This document shows positions 1 through 8,534 of a DNA stretch of 64,000 bases, one piece after another; position 1 is the first letter of the stretch, and each line of letters begins with the position of its first letter. Source of the stretch: Neptunomonas sp. GTDB taxonomy: Bacteria; Pseudomonadota; Gammaproteobacteria; Pseudomonadales; Balneatricaceae. The DNA lies in the NCBI RefSeq assembly GCF_016744175.1, contig NZ_JADGEV010000006.1, forward strand, positions 1-64,000, in the 5' to 3' direction. The translations under genes and the position numbers were made by a program. The notes beneath the pieces were generated by a model. That model was given only the letters and a program-made list of their open reading frames with translations. It searched no databases and had not been told where the DNA came from.

Positions 1-341
1 TTTTTAACTAGAGGCATTCCATTCAATATTTTTTTAGCTTCTTCATCTGTTTTTGCTTTAATGAAAAACATTACTCTAGCAGTGTCACCTTTGCTGACAA
101 CATCATGTGTTTTCATACTGTCTATATATACATTTTCTATAGTGCCGTTTTTCCATAACTCTAGCACTTCCGTAGAATGAGCGGCGATCGTATTATTGAA
201 AAGCTCGGCATTATTTGTATCTATGGACCATACAACTGCATAGGTCGTTCTTGCATCAGTATTTTCAGCGAATACTGAAGATATTGAAAAGAAACTAAGT
301 AACATAATTGAACACAAATAAGTAAATAATTTTTTCTTCAT
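1..341 (-). CDS. Secreted protein of unknown function, C-terminus outside window
   Basis: Reading from the ATG at 341 on the minus strand gives an open frame that runs off the window edge, so only about 113 residues are visible. The first 25 residues form a clear Sec signal peptide (KKK, a hydrophobic core, then VFA before the mature start). The mature part alternates short helices and strands. It includes an EEAKKILNGMPL segment that resembles the repeat unit of muconolactone isomerase/YCII-like ferredoxin-fold proteins. That resemblance is weak and I assign no function. The gene stands alone, 94 bp downstream of the GST gene in the same orientation. Confidence 0.7.
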   Translation of the reverse strand, partial: MKKKLFTYLCSIMLLSFFSISSVFAENTDARTTYAVVWSIDTNNAELFNNTIAAHSTEVLELWKNGTIENVYIDSMKTHDVVSKGDTARVMFFIKAKTDEEAKKILNGMPLVK

Positions 342-435
342 AATGATTCTCTCAGATTGATATAGTTATTAAAATAAAAGTAGATTAGGTTTTTTTTGCC
401 TTCTATGGCATTTCTCTCCGTTGTTTTATTAGGAA

Positions 436-1203
436 CTATTTATCCCACCACTCATTTTGAACCTGTGCGAGAGTGAAACTTTTTCGATTTTGGGCGCGCT
501 GGTAATAACTTGTTAGCAGCGGGAAACTATTACCGTTAATCCAGTCGGTATAGCCGAGTAAATCAAGTCTTGAAAGCACCACTGTCCATATTACATCTGC
601 CAGAGAGTAGGTATCGCCCAGTAAGAATGTATTGCCGTTCAGCTGTTTTTCAGTAAAAGAAAGGGACTTAAAAGCGCTTTGTTCAATGTCTTTAATATGA
701 TTTGTATTTACTCTGAATTTTTTACTTTTTTCAGATCTGTCAGCGCAAGCAAGGTAGTTACTTCTAAGCTCGGGATGCTGTTTAGCCAGGGATAACGATT
801 TATCGATACGGGCATCCAGAATCTTTTCAGACTTTTCCATAGAGGGGTGGCGTGCATAACTGAGAATCTGAAGATCTACATCATCTGCTAGATCAATTAA
901 TTTATTCATTAGTTTGAAGTCACGATTATTGGCAGGCAGCAGAGCGTTACCTTCAGACAACGATGCGATAAACCGAATAATACTGGCTGAATTAGTCACT
1001 ACTTCTGTTTCGCTGCTGTGAAGCTCCAGCGTAGGTATAACTCCATTGGAGTTTAACTTTACATACCATGGCTCTAACTGCTCCTGCTCTCCTACAATGT
1101 CGATTACATTAGAGGACCAATCTAAACCCTTCTCTTCTAAGGCAAGGCGAACTTTCATTGAGCAGACAGACAGTGGATGATGATGAAGTGTTAGTGAATA
1201 CAT
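436..1203 (-). CDS. Glutathione S-transferase family protein
   Basis: A 255-residue cytosolic GST. The N-terminal thioredoxin-like domain (about residues 1-82) has the usual HHHPLSVCSMKVRLALEEKGL opening, the cis-proline of the glutathione site (GVIPTLEL, about residue 56) and a following TNSASIIRFI segment that matches the 'ES' region that holds glutathione. The all-helical C-terminal domain carries LGDTYSLADV, the GST N-capping box region. The likely role is conjugation or reduction of electrophiles with glutathione; the substrate is unknown. It lies 25 bp downstream of the cytochrome b561 gene in the same direction, so the two probably form an operon opposite the LysR gene at 1923. Confidence 0.88.
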   Translation of the reverse strand: MYSLTLHHHPLSVCSMKVRLALEEKGLDWSSNVIDIVGEQEQLEPWYVKLNSNGVIPTLELHSSETEVVTNSASIIRFIASLSEGNALLPANNRDFKLMNKLIDLADDVDLQILSYARHPSMEKSEKILDARIDKSLSLAKQHPELRSNYLACADRSEKSKKFRVNTNHIKDIEQSAFKSLSFTEKQLNGNTFLLGDTYSLADVIWTVVLSRLDLLGYTDWINGNSFPLLTSYYQRAQNRKSFTLAQVQNEWWDK

Positions 1204-1228
1204 TGCGTTGTCCTCAACTTTAAAAATA

Positions 1229-1795
1229 CTAGATGCGTGGCTTTAATGGCATCATCCGGGGAAGTACATCTGCTTCCGGAGCATCTAGGAAACGGTGTTT
1301 AAGTGCCCCAGCAATATGCATGAATATCGCGGCTACTAATGTGTAGACTAAAATCCAGTGAGCTTGCTTGGCTAGATCTGCCATTTCTATATTTTTATTA
1401 AACAGCTGCGGCATCTCGATCAAACCAAATATATTGACGGGAAACCCTGCAAAGTTAGTCATGGCAAATCCGCTAAAGGGGATGGCGAGCATTAATATGT
1501 ATAGGGAAGCAGTGACGGTGCGCGAGAGAATCTTCTCCCAACCAGCTAGCACTTCGGGTAACGCGGGTGATTGGTTGATACGGCTCCAGATCAAACGGAG
1601 AATGGCAAGTTGCATGAAGATTACACCAAATGACTTATGCACCCCTATAATCTGCAAACGACTAGGGTCTGATTTATCTAGCCCTGTCATATAGGTGCCG
1701 ACAGAGATCAACACTATTAGCATTAGGGCCAATCCCCAGTGAAGCACTTTCGCTAATTTTCCATAGCTCTGATCGTCAACGTGTACTGTATTCAT
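1229..1795 (-). CDS. Cytochrome b561 family membrane protein
   Basis: A 188-residue, four-helix membrane protein of the bacterial cytochrome b561 (CybB) family. Candidate heme-ligand histidines sit at the expected places: KVLHWGLA in helix 1, GVHKSFGV in helix 2, KQAHWILVY in helix 3 and FMHIAGALKHRF in helix 4. The family moves electrons between quinol and acceptors at the inner membrane, and E. coli CybB is a superoxide:ubiquinone oxidoreductase. It is the first gene of a probable operon with the GST downstream and shares a 127-bp divergent promoter region with a LysR regulator, which suggests an oxidant or electrophile response (inference). Confidence 0.9.
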   Translation of the reverse strand: MNTVHVDDQSYGKLAKVLHWGLALMLIVLISVGTYMTGLDKSDPSRLQIIGVHKSFGVIFMQLAILRLIWSRINQSPALPEVLAGWEKILSRTVTASLYILMLAIPFSGFAMTNFAGFPVNIFGLIEMPQLFNKNIEMADLAKQAHWILVYTLVAAIFMHIAGALKHRFLDAPEADVLPRMMPLKPRI

Positions 1796-1922
1796 TAGTA
1801 ACCCTTATAAGACTGTTGTTAGCACTTAAAGCCTAGAAAAGCATATGAGTTAAGCTTATTGTGTTCTTATGGGTTGATATATAGTCTATGAGTAAATAGA
1901 TTGTTTTCTGATAGGTGCTAAT

Positions 1923-2810
1923 ATGAATACTTTAACGTTGATGGAAACCTTTGCTGTCGTTGTGGAAGCGGGGAGCTTTACAGCGGCGGCAGAACGGTTA
2001 GGGCTCTCTAAATCATTTGTTAGTAAGCAGGTATCCCTGCTGGAGAGAGACTTAGGCGCTCGCTTATTGTACCGCACAACACGCAAGCTAAATCTTTCAG
2101 AGGAAGGTTCTCAATTTTACAACCACTGCAAACTCATCATCGCAGAGGCTGAAAATGCTCGTGCTGAAATAATGGACAGCCAAAGTGCACCTCGAGGAAA
2201 AATCCGCATAACGGTACCTCAAAGTCTTATCATCTCTAAGGTTAGTAAGCTGTTGATTCAGTTTCAGCATCAATACCCAGATATCGACTTGAATGTCATT
2301 GCCAGTGGGCGGGTTGAAGACTTAGTGGAAGAGGGTATCGACATTGCTCTGCGGGTCGGTCAGCTGGAAGATTCCAGTCTGTTATCCCGCCGGTTAGCAG
2401 AATGTACTTTTCAGGTAGTTGCATCTCCTGAGTATATAAAAAAATGGGGAGAACCAGATCAGCCCGCTGATCTGACACAGCACAACTGCCTGATCTATGG
2501 AGATTCAAAATTGAATCGTGCTTGGCCTTTTCGTATGCCTAGTGGTGAATCAATCACGGTAAAAGTAAAAGGCAATCTAACCAGTAATGACGGGACATTA
2601 ATTGTTGACGGAATGTTAAATGGCTTGGGTATCGGTTTTGGTCCCAGCTTTTTGTTCAATAAACATGTTGAAGAAGGTGCTTTGCAACTATTACTCACTC
2701 GATATTATCAACAACCAACCACTATATCTGCACTCTACCCGCTTAGTCGTAATTTACCCAGAAGGGTAAGAATATTGATTGATTTTTTAGCTGAACATTT
2801 ATCTGACTAG
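1923..2810 (+). CDS. LysR-family transcriptional regulator
   Basis: A 295-residue LTTR. The N-terminal winged helix-turn-helix (about residues 1-60) shows the standard FTAAAERLGLSKSFVSKQVSLLERDLGARLLYRTTRKLNLSEEG pattern. The rest is the periplasmic-binding-like effector domain (from RGKIRITVPQ, about residue 90). The sequence is closest in style to the large group of LTTRs with C-terminal ALYPLSRNLPRRVRILIDFL, which often control a divergently transcribed redox or detoxification gene. The divergent neighbour here is the cytochrome b561-GST pair, the probable target. Confidence 0.92.
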   Translation: MNTLTLMETFAVVVEAGSFTAAAERLGLSKSFVSKQVSLLERDLGARLLYRTTRKLNLSEEGSQFYNHCKLIIAEAENARAEIMDSQSAPRGKIRITVPQSLIISKVSKLLIQFQHQYPDIDLNVIASGRVEDLVEEGIDIALRVGQLEDSSLLSRRLAECTFQVVASPEYIKKWGEPDQPADLTQHNCLIYGDSKLNRAWPFRMPSGESITVKVKGNLTSNDGTLIVDGMLNGLGIGFGPSFLFNKHVEEGALQLLLTRYYQQPTTISALYPLSRNLPRRVRILIDFLAEHLSD

Positions 2811-2813
2811 TAC

Positions 2814-2834
2814 ACATTTTTTAAATGTATTTTT
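2814..2834 (+). terminator. Weak AT-rich terminator after the LysR gene
   Basis: Directly after the LysR stop codon, ACATTT and AAATGT pair around a 3-base loop and are followed by ATTTTT. The stem is only 6 bp and AT-rich, so the call is tentative. Confidence 0.3.
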
Positions 2835-3074
2835 CTTGGATTCTAGCAATTAATGTATGTCTCTAAATGTTAGGTATGAGTTTCTTCATTAAAGATAAAA
2901 TCATTAATACACTCCATATATAGTTCTATTAAACTTTATATCTCCTCAATAGTAAGACAGATGACAGGTCTCAGAATGACATACTTAGAGTTCTTTAATT
3001 TATCGAAACGTTTTAGGTGATTGTTTTAATTATAAATATCTGGATCATAATGGGCTAAATTATTAGGTTATATA
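2835..3074. other. Non-coding stretch before the cassette-like unit
   Basis: An AT-rich region between two convergent genes. I find no open frame longer than about 20 codons with a ribosome site. The only striking element is the 18-bp perfect palindrome that starts at 3063, listed separately. Confidence 0.5.
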
Positions 3075-3080
3075 ACCTAA
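3063..3080. repeat. 18-bp perfect palindrome
   Basis: TTAGGTTATATAACCTAA reads the same on both strands. With no central loop it suits a dimeric protein-binding site better than a terminator. It overlaps the candidate attC right core at 3075-3081. Confidence 0.6.
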
Positions 3081-3136
3081 CCCTGTTTCTCTCGTTTCAT
3101 ATGCTTCAGCTCATCGAGTTGAAGTGCATGTTAGCT
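3075..3136 (-). repeat. Candidate attC-like site after the small gene
   Basis: On the minus strand the segment begins with AGCTAAC, which contains the TAA stop of the upstream gene as in many integron cassettes. About 62 bases later it ends with GTTAGGT, which fits the attC core GTTRRRY. The two ends are complementary at six of seven positions, and an inner CTCG/CGAG pair sits roughly symmetrically between them. The internal arms are weak, so this may be a decayed site or a coincidence. Confidence 0.35.
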
Positions 3137-3499
3137 TTGGGGTTGCCATAGGTCTATCCAACACCTATCGACAAGATACCGTGTTCCTTCTTGGACAAGG
3201 CACAATATAGCCAAAAACTCATCTTGTGATTTTGACATCTTTTGCTTCCAAACAACGTTTATATAGTTATGGTGTCTAGCAATACCCATTAGCTCTCTAT
3301 CGGCAAAAATACCAAATTCAGCTTGATAGGATTTGCACATCATTTCTAACGCTTCCTTCGATAATGTCTTTTTTGCTCTTTCAGTGTGATTGAGCAAATG
3401 CTTTTCGTAATTAATTTCAGTTGAAGCTTCCATCAGGTTGTCCATGATCGGCGTAACGACACGCATAATCTCTTCATCTGATTTATGTATTAAATCCAT
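3131..3499 (-). CDS. Hypothetical protein, possible NTF2-like fold, cassette-like context
   Basis: A 122-residue soluble protein with no signal peptide. It has a good ribosome site (AGGAAA, 4-5 bases before ATG). The N-terminal half is helical (EEIMRVVTPIMDNLMEASTEINYEKHLLNHTERAKKTLSKE), and the second half has strands around VVWKQKMSKSQDEFLAILCLVQEGTRYLVDRCWID. This pattern resembles small NTF2/SnoaL-like proteins, but I do not recognise the family with certainty. A 9-bp inverted repeat flanks the gene (3130-3138 and 3517-3525), and its stop codon lies inside one copy, as in integron gene cassettes. No function is assigned. Confidence 0.7.
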   Translation of the reverse strand: MDLIHKSDEEIMRVVTPIMDNLMEASTEINYEKHLLNHTERAKKTLSKEALEMMCKSYQAEFGIFADRELMGIARHHNYINVVWKQKMSKSQDEFLAILCLVQEGTRYLVDRCWIDLWQPQS

Positions 3500-3516
3500 A
3501 CTATTTCCTTTTTTGA

Positions 3517-3552
3517 AAAGCTAACGCAAAGCTAAGCTGCGTCCTTGTTATG
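3517..3552 (-). repeat. Candidate partial attC (right end) before the small gene
   Basis: On the minus strand this reads TAACAAGGACGC, then AGCTTAGC, then TTTGCGTTAGCTTT. It closely resembles the right-hand end of integron attC sites (GCTTA...GCGTTAG followed by the cassette start). The core GTTAGCT is exactly complementary to AGCTAAC at the far end of the gene. It is shorter than a complete attC, so it is at most a partial site. Confidence 0.35.
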
Positions 3553-3746
3553 TTTCTTTGTAGGTTTTCTATAGCGTTTTTTATCCGTTTGGACATATTC
3601 AATTAATGGTGAACGATGTATGGAATTCCCCCAACAGTAAACAGTCCGTAAGAAATATTTCCAGGAATAGGATGGGAGCGAACCAGCGCCAATTCGCAAT
3701 TACTACAAGTTTGAAGGGTAATGAGATGCTGGGCTTTAAAAGTTAG

Positions 3747-5444
3747 CTAGTGGGTCTTCAGCATTTTCATGAACTTTTCTAATTGAACCGGCGGGCTGAA
3801 AAAGTAGCCTTGTACTTGGTCGCACCCATTCTGTATGAGGAACTCAAGCTGGGCTTTGGTTTCAACGCCTTCGGCAACCACTCCCATATTAAGATTATGC
3901 GCTAAATTGATGATGGCTCTAACAATTTCTGCATCATCAGAGCTTTCAGGTAATTTAGCAACAAAAGAGCGATCAATTTTGAGTGCACTGATAGGTAGTT
4001 TTTGTAAGAGTGCAAATGAAGAATACCCTGTGCCGAAATCATCTAGCGAAAAGTCGATTCCTATTTTGCTAAGTTCGCCAATGCTGCTTTGTACATGTAG
4101 ATCATCACTAAACAATGCTGATTCGGTTAATTCGAACTCTAATATGCGAGTGTCGATTTTTTCTTTTTCAATAATTCGATGAATGGTTTGTGCTAAATGG
4201 TCATCTTGAAACTGACGAAAAGATAAATTCACACTTAATTTCGATAAACTAAAACCTGCCTCTTTAATAGTTTTAAGATCACGACCCGATTGAAAAATTG
4301 CCCAAAAACCCATTGGGATAATTTGCCCGGTGTGCTCTGATACAGGAATAAAATCATCTGGCATGATGAGCCCTCGAAGAGGGTGATTCCAGCGCATTAA
4401 TGCCTCAGCTCCTACTATTTCGCCGGAGTGTAAATCAACGCGTGGTTGGTAATAAAGCTCAAATTGCTTTTGCTTAAGTGCCGTCCAAATATCTGATTCG
4501 AGTAAACCATCATTAACGGGAACAACATCTTTTTCGGGTTCATAAATAGAAAAGCTACAGCCATGTACTCGCTTAGCACGGCAGCGGGCTTGATTGGCTT
4601 GATTAGTTAGAGCATCGATACTAGCTCTGCTTTCTGAGGAGAATGTGACGCCAATACTGATACCAATCACATTATCTTGTTCAGCAATATTAAAACTAGC
4701 AAATAACAAGCTAGTCATCGTTTCTAGTAGATGATTAGCGGCTTCTTTCGTGGTTTCAAAAGACAAGCCAGTAATAATGATAAAAAACTCATCTCCGGCA
4801 GTTCTGAATACGGGAAAATTCTGAGCGCAATTAAGGATTCGGTTCTTGAGATCAAGTAGTAGTTGATCGCCGGCGGTATAGCCCATTCGTTGATTGAAGG
4901 CTTTGAAGTTATCGATATCTAAACTGAAGAGCGCTAATGCTCCGCTGTCTACGTGAATGCGATCGAGATCTTGTTGTAAGCGCGTATAAAAGCTGGCGCG
5001 ATTTTGTAAGGATGTTAGTAAATCAGTATGTCTTAGTGTGTTTAGTTCAGCGTTTTTGTGACTGATTTTACTGAGTAATCTGAAGCTTCGGTTAAAGGTG
5101 TCATCTGAGGCGTTTTCAAGTGATATGACGTCAGAGAACGATGCTGCGAGTAGTTGGTTGCCTTCTTCTAACGTTATGTTCTCATAGGCAAGTACTACGG
5201 GAGTCGGTAACTTATGCAGATAGGGCGAGTATGAGTCTAGCGAGCTAAGTGTTTGTTGCGGACAAGCATAAATCCAAATGATATCTGGATGAGTTTCAGC
5301 CACCCTATGCGCTAATGCATCGAGATTATCAACAGAATCCAGCTCCACATCTAATTGAAGGCGGCGCGATTCCAATAGCTCCTTCATCCTTGATTGAGGA
5401 GAGAATATAAGGATTTTAATAGGCATTATGCTTGGATACCGCAT
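3747..5444 (-). CDS. GGDEF-EAL protein with N-terminal REC-like domain
   Basis: A 565-residue cytoplasmic c-di-GMP protein. Residues 1 to about 125 look like a receiver-type fold (IKILIFSPQSRMKELL, HPDIIWIYACP), but no phosphoacceptor Asp stands in the usual place. The GGDEF domain follows (about 135-300). Its signature is AGDEF, and no RxxD inhibitory site stands before it. The EAL domain (about 318-560) is complete: EALMRWNHP, NLSFRQ, ELTES, DDFGTGYSS, KIDRSFV and EGVET are all present. The protein is probably an active phosphodiesterase, and cyclase activity is uncertain. An in-frame ATG at 5426 (MPIKIL) is an equally good start. It is divergent from rep. Confidence 0.9.
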   Translation of the reverse strand: MRYPSIMPIKILIFSPQSRMKELLESRRLQLDVELDSVDNLDALAHRVAETHPDIIWIYACPQQTLSSLDSYSPYLHKLPTPVVLAYENITLEEGNQLLAASFSDVISLENASDDTFNRSFRLLSKISHKNAELNTLRHTDLLTSLQNRASFYTRLQQDLDRIHVDSGALALFSLDIDNFKAFNQRMGYTAGDQLLLDLKNRILNCAQNFPVFRTAGDEFFIIITGLSFETTKEAANHLLETMTSLLFASFNIAEQDNVIGISIGVTFSSESRASIDALTNQANQARCRAKRVHGCSFSIYEPEKDVVPVNDGLLESDIWTALKQKQFELYYQPRVDLHSGEIVGAEALMRWNHPLRGLIMPDDFIPVSEHTGQIIPMGFWAIFQSGRDLKTIKEAGFSLSKLSVNLSFRQFQDDHLAQTIHRIIEKEKIDTRILEFELTESALFSDDLHVQSSIGELSKIGIDFSLDDFGTGYSSFALLQKLPISALKIDRSFVAKLPESSDDAEIVRAIINLAHNLNMGVVAEGVETKAQLEFLIQNGCDQVQGYFFSPPVQLEKFMKMLKTH

Positions 5445-5613
5445 TATCGAATACTACCGGGTATCTATTATTAATAATAATAGTATAGACCTAACCGCTT
5501 CGACTGCTTAGTTTGTATAATATAAAGCTGATTCAGATCTCACTGTAACACGAAGTATTCGCTAGGAAAACAAGTGTTTGAATGTGATTTTTAGATGAGC
5601 GTTTTGAATTTTA

Positions 5614-5627
5614 ATGATAATTATCAA
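5614..5627. promoter_or_regulatory. Palindromic site ahead of rep, FNR-like or Fur-like
   Basis: ATGATAATTATCAA contains the perfect 12-bp palindrome TGATAATTATCA. It matches the FNR consensus TTGAT-N4-ATCAA at nine of ten positions and also resembles part of a Fur box. It lies about 24 bp before the rep start codon and within the promoter region shared with the divergent GGDEF-EAL gene. Confidence 0.4.
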
Positions 5628-5650
5628 GTATTTGGCGGCTTTTAAGATAA

Positions 5651-7663
5651 ATGAGTAAGTTAAATCCACGACAAAATGAAGCTGTGAAATTTATCAGTGG
5701 CCCTTTACTGGTGTTGGCAGGCGCAGGTTCGGGTAAAACCAGCGTAATTACACAAAAAATTGCGTATCTTGTGGAAAAGTGTGGTGTTGAACCAAAACAT
5801 ATAGCAGCCGTTACATTTACTAATAAAGCCTCTCGTGAAATGAAAGAGCGGGTAGGACAGATTCTACAAGGTAAAGGAAAAGGGCTAACGGTATCTACAT
5901 TTCATAATTTGGGTATGAATATCATCCGTAAAGAGCATAAACGTCTGGGATTAAAATCGGGCTTTTCTTTGTTTGATGATCAAGACAGTAAAGCACTCCT
6001 AAAAGACTTGATGTTGCATAATGATGAAGATAGCGATCAGGTAGATTCTGTTAGAAATATGATCTCAAATTGGAAGAATGAGATGGTCAGCCCTGAGAAG
6101 GCAGAGGCTCAAGCGGTCGGCCCGCAAGAGATTCTAGCAGCCCGCGCTTATGAGTCCTATAACAGCTATCTGAGTGCTTACAATGCTGTTGATTTCGATG
6201 ATCTAATTCAAGTACCGGTAAAGCTTTTTGATGAGCATCCTGATGTTCTTGAACGTTGGCAAAACCGCATTCGTTATTTGTTAGTGGATGAGTATCAGGA
6301 CACCAATCTCTGCCAGTATCGTATGGTGCGACAGCTAGTTGGACATCGCGGGGCGTTAACGGTTGTTGGGGATGATGACCAGTCGATCTATGCATGGCGT
6401 GGTGCAAGGCCGGAAAACCTTGAGCAATTGCAGGTTGATTTCCCCAGCCTTAAAGTTGTTAAGCTTGAGCAAAACTACCGCTCTACCAGCCGTATCCTCA
6501 AAGCCGCTAATACGTTAATTGCTAATAACCCTCATGTATTTCAAAAAACCTTATGGAGTGAGATGGGACCAGGCGACCCCATCCGAGTTATCCACACCCG
6601 CAATGAAGATGCTGAATGTGAACGTATAGCTACAGAGATTCTTGATCAACACCTGCGTAAACATACTCCCTTCAGTGATTTTGCCATCCTTTATCGTGGT
6701 AACTATCAAGCGCGTTTATTAGAGATAAAGCTTCAAGCTTTTCAGGTCCCTTATAAATTATCGGGTGGTACATCCTTCTTTGCTCGCGCAGAAATCAAAG
6801 ATTTGATGTGTTATTTGAAAGTGCTGGTTAATCGGGATAATGATAATGCGTTTTTGCGCATCATTAACCTTCCACGAAGAGAAATTGGTCCAAGTACGCT
6901 CAAAAAATTAGGCGAGTATGCGTCTGAGCGGCAGGTGAGTCTTTTTGATGCGTGTGATGAAATAGGCTTGGAGCAAGTGCTTCCCCCCGCCGCTGTTGAG
7001 AAACTACGGCAATTTACTCGTTGGTTACATGAAAAATATCGCCAATGTTATGAGTCTGATCCGATTCAAGCAATTAAGGATTTAGTGTACGACATCGATT
7101 ATGAAGGTTGGCTACGGCAAAATGCGTCAAGTGACAAAGTGGCCGAAACACGCATGAATAATGTATTTTTTCTAATTGACTCACTAAAAAGTACATTAGA
7201 ACGTTTACAAGAAGATGATCCTGAAGCAGGTATAGAGGAAACGATTGCCCGTATAATATTGATTGATATGTTAGATCGACAAGAAGAGGAAGATGACTCC
7301 AATAAAGTGCAGTTAATGACGCTGCATGCCTCTAAAGGGTTGGAATTCCCTCATGTATTCTTGATGGGAATGGAAGAAGAACTATTACCTCATCGAAACA
7401 GCATAGAAAATGGTGATATTGAAGAGGAGCGTCGTTTGGCTTACGTCGGTGTTACGCGGGCAAAACGCACCTTAACCATTACTTTGGCGCGACAACGCAA
7501 ACAATTTGGTGAATTACTAGATTGTGCGCCGAGCCGTTTTTTAGATGAGTTGCCACAAGAAGATCTAGAAATAGAAGGCAATGGAGAGAAAAATCCAGAA
7601 GTTAACAAGCAGCGAGGGCGCGCCACATTAAATAGCTTGCGAAATATGTTTGACGATCTGTAA
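5651..7663 (+). CDS. rep: ATP-dependent DNA helicase Rep
   Basis: A 670-residue superfamily 1A 3'-5' helicase, very close to the length of E. coli Rep (673). All helicase motifs are visible: Walker A GAGSGKT (residues 24-30), motif Ia FTNKASREMKERV, motif II DEYQD (about 213), motif III GDDDQSIYAWRGA, motif IV QNYRS, motif V TLHASKGLEFPHVFLMG and motif VI RLAYVGVTRAKR. Rep removes nucleoprotein obstacles ahead of the replication fork and restarts stalled forks with PriC. The MSKLNPRQNEAV opening and the C-terminal ALNSLRNMFDDL favour Rep over UvrD. A bidirectional terminator separates it from the convergent cytochrome gene. Confidence 0.96.
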   Translation: MSKLNPRQNEAVKFISGPLLVLAGAGSGKTSVITQKIAYLVEKCGVEPKHIAAVTFTNKASREMKERVGQILQGKGKGLTVSTFHNLGMNIIRKEHKRLGLKSGFSLFDDQDSKALLKDLMLHNDEDSDQVDSVRNMISNWKNEMVSPEKAEAQAVGPQEILAARAYESYNSYLSAYNAVDFDDLIQVPVKLFDEHPDVLERWQNRIRYLLVDEYQDTNLCQYRMVRQLVGHRGALTVVGDDDQSIYAWRGARPENLEQLQVDFPSLKVVKLEQNYRSTSRILKAANTLIANNPHVFQKTLWSEMGPGDPIRVIHTRNEDAECERIATEILDQHLRKHTPFSDFAILYRGNYQARLLEIKLQAFQVPYKLSGGTSFFARAEIKDLMCYLKVLVNRDNDNAFLRIINLPRREIGPSTLKKLGEYASERQVSLFDACDEIGLEQVLPPAAVEKLRQFTRWLHEKYRQCYESDPIQAIKDLVYDIDYEGWLRQNASSDKVAETRMNNVFFLIDSLKSTLERLQEDDPEAGIEETIARIILIDMLDRQEEEDDSNKVQLMTLHASKGLEFPHVFLMGMEEELLPHRNSIENGDIEEERRLAYVGVTRAKRTLTITLARQRKQFGELLDCAPSRFLDELPQEDLEIEGNGEKNPEVNKQRGRATLNSLRNMFDDL

Positions 7664-7683
7664 GCTGGAAAAGAAACATAAAT

Positions 7684-7710
7684 AAAAAGGCTGCCGTAGC
7701 AGCCTTTTTT
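7684..7710. terminator. Bidirectional terminator between rep and cytochrome c5
   Basis: AAAAAGGCTGC pairs with GCAGCCTTTTT around a CGTA loop. The flanking A and T runs let it end transcripts from both convergent genes. Confidence 0.9.
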
Positions 7711-7727
7711 ATAGCAGAGTCCGTTTA

Positions 7728-8153
7728 TTACTGAACGCTGTCTAACATATGCTGAACAGCAGCCTGTATTTCGTCATCAGAACATGCCGCACATGTTCCG
7801 CGTGGTGGCATAGCGTTAATGCCGCTAATAGCTGTTCTTAATAGCTCGTCTATACCTTTGGCGCCACGATCGGTCCAGTCGCTAGTGCCATACTTAGGCG
7901 CGCCAGCCACACCAATAGCGTGACATGCTGCGCAGCTAGCGTTATAAACATCTTCGCCAGAACGTGCGCCAGTTGCAGCGGCAGCCACTACTGCGCCACC
8001 GCAAGAATCATCACCTTCTACACATACATTACCAAGGGGCTTAATACGCTCAGCAATTTTTTCATCAGACGTATTCGCACCAACCGACGTTGATAGCGCA
8101 ACGCTTAAACCTAGAATACTTAGTACAGAAGCAATTTTAGCAGTCAATTTCAC
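7728..8153 (-). CDS. Cytochrome c5 family protein
   Basis: A 141-residue periplasmic monoheme c-type cytochrome. Residues 1 to about 26 are a Sec signal peptide ending at VGAN. The heme-binding motif is CAACH (74-78), and the distal ligand Met lies in the GINAMPPRG segment. A second CAAC pair after it is the disulfide typical of cytochrome c5. The N-terminal VCVEGDDSCGG segment with two further cysteines is common in c5 proteins from pseudomonads and relatives. It shuttles electrons to terminal oxidases or, in denitrifiers, to periplasmic reductases. A role as a donor near NosZ is possible but not shown. Confidence 0.92.
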   Translation of the reverse strand: MKLTAKIASVLSILGLSVALSTSVGANTSDEKIAERIKPLGNVCVEGDDSCGGAVVAAAATGARSGEDVYNASCAACHAIGVAGAPKYGTSDWTDRGAKGIDELLRTAISGINAMPPRGTCAACSDDEIQAAVQHMLDSVQ

Positions 8154-8534
8154 AGTGGTGACCTCATTACAGTTTCGGTAGATGCGATAACTAAAGCATC
8201 ATGATAATTAATTTGGTCAGAATTATACCGGCAAAAGCCCTTCACGAAAATGGGGTTTATCTGCACCTTATGGCTTATATCGCGCTTTAAGTGATATTAA
8301 TTTGCTGCTTTTTGCTTTTTTAGTCGATGTATTAACACCCGTTACATCATTTAACCAAGTGCACTGAGAAGTGTGAGGCCTAGTTAGGTTGAGTAAGAAT
8401 AAAAACAGAATGTAAATATGCCGTGCAGTAAAGTGTCCTAAATGATTGATATAAAAAGCCACTAAACAATCTAAGTTCTTGGCAAAAGAGCAATACACCC
8501 GTATTATTACCGCCTGAAAACTTCCTGATTTTTT
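8154..8534. other. Non-coding region between cytochrome c5 and tRNA-Arg
   Basis: This stretch holds the cytochrome c5 promoter on the minus strand and the leader of the tRNA. The only long frame in it (minus strand, 8268-8612) is read backwards through the tRNA and is not a gene. Confidence 0.6.
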
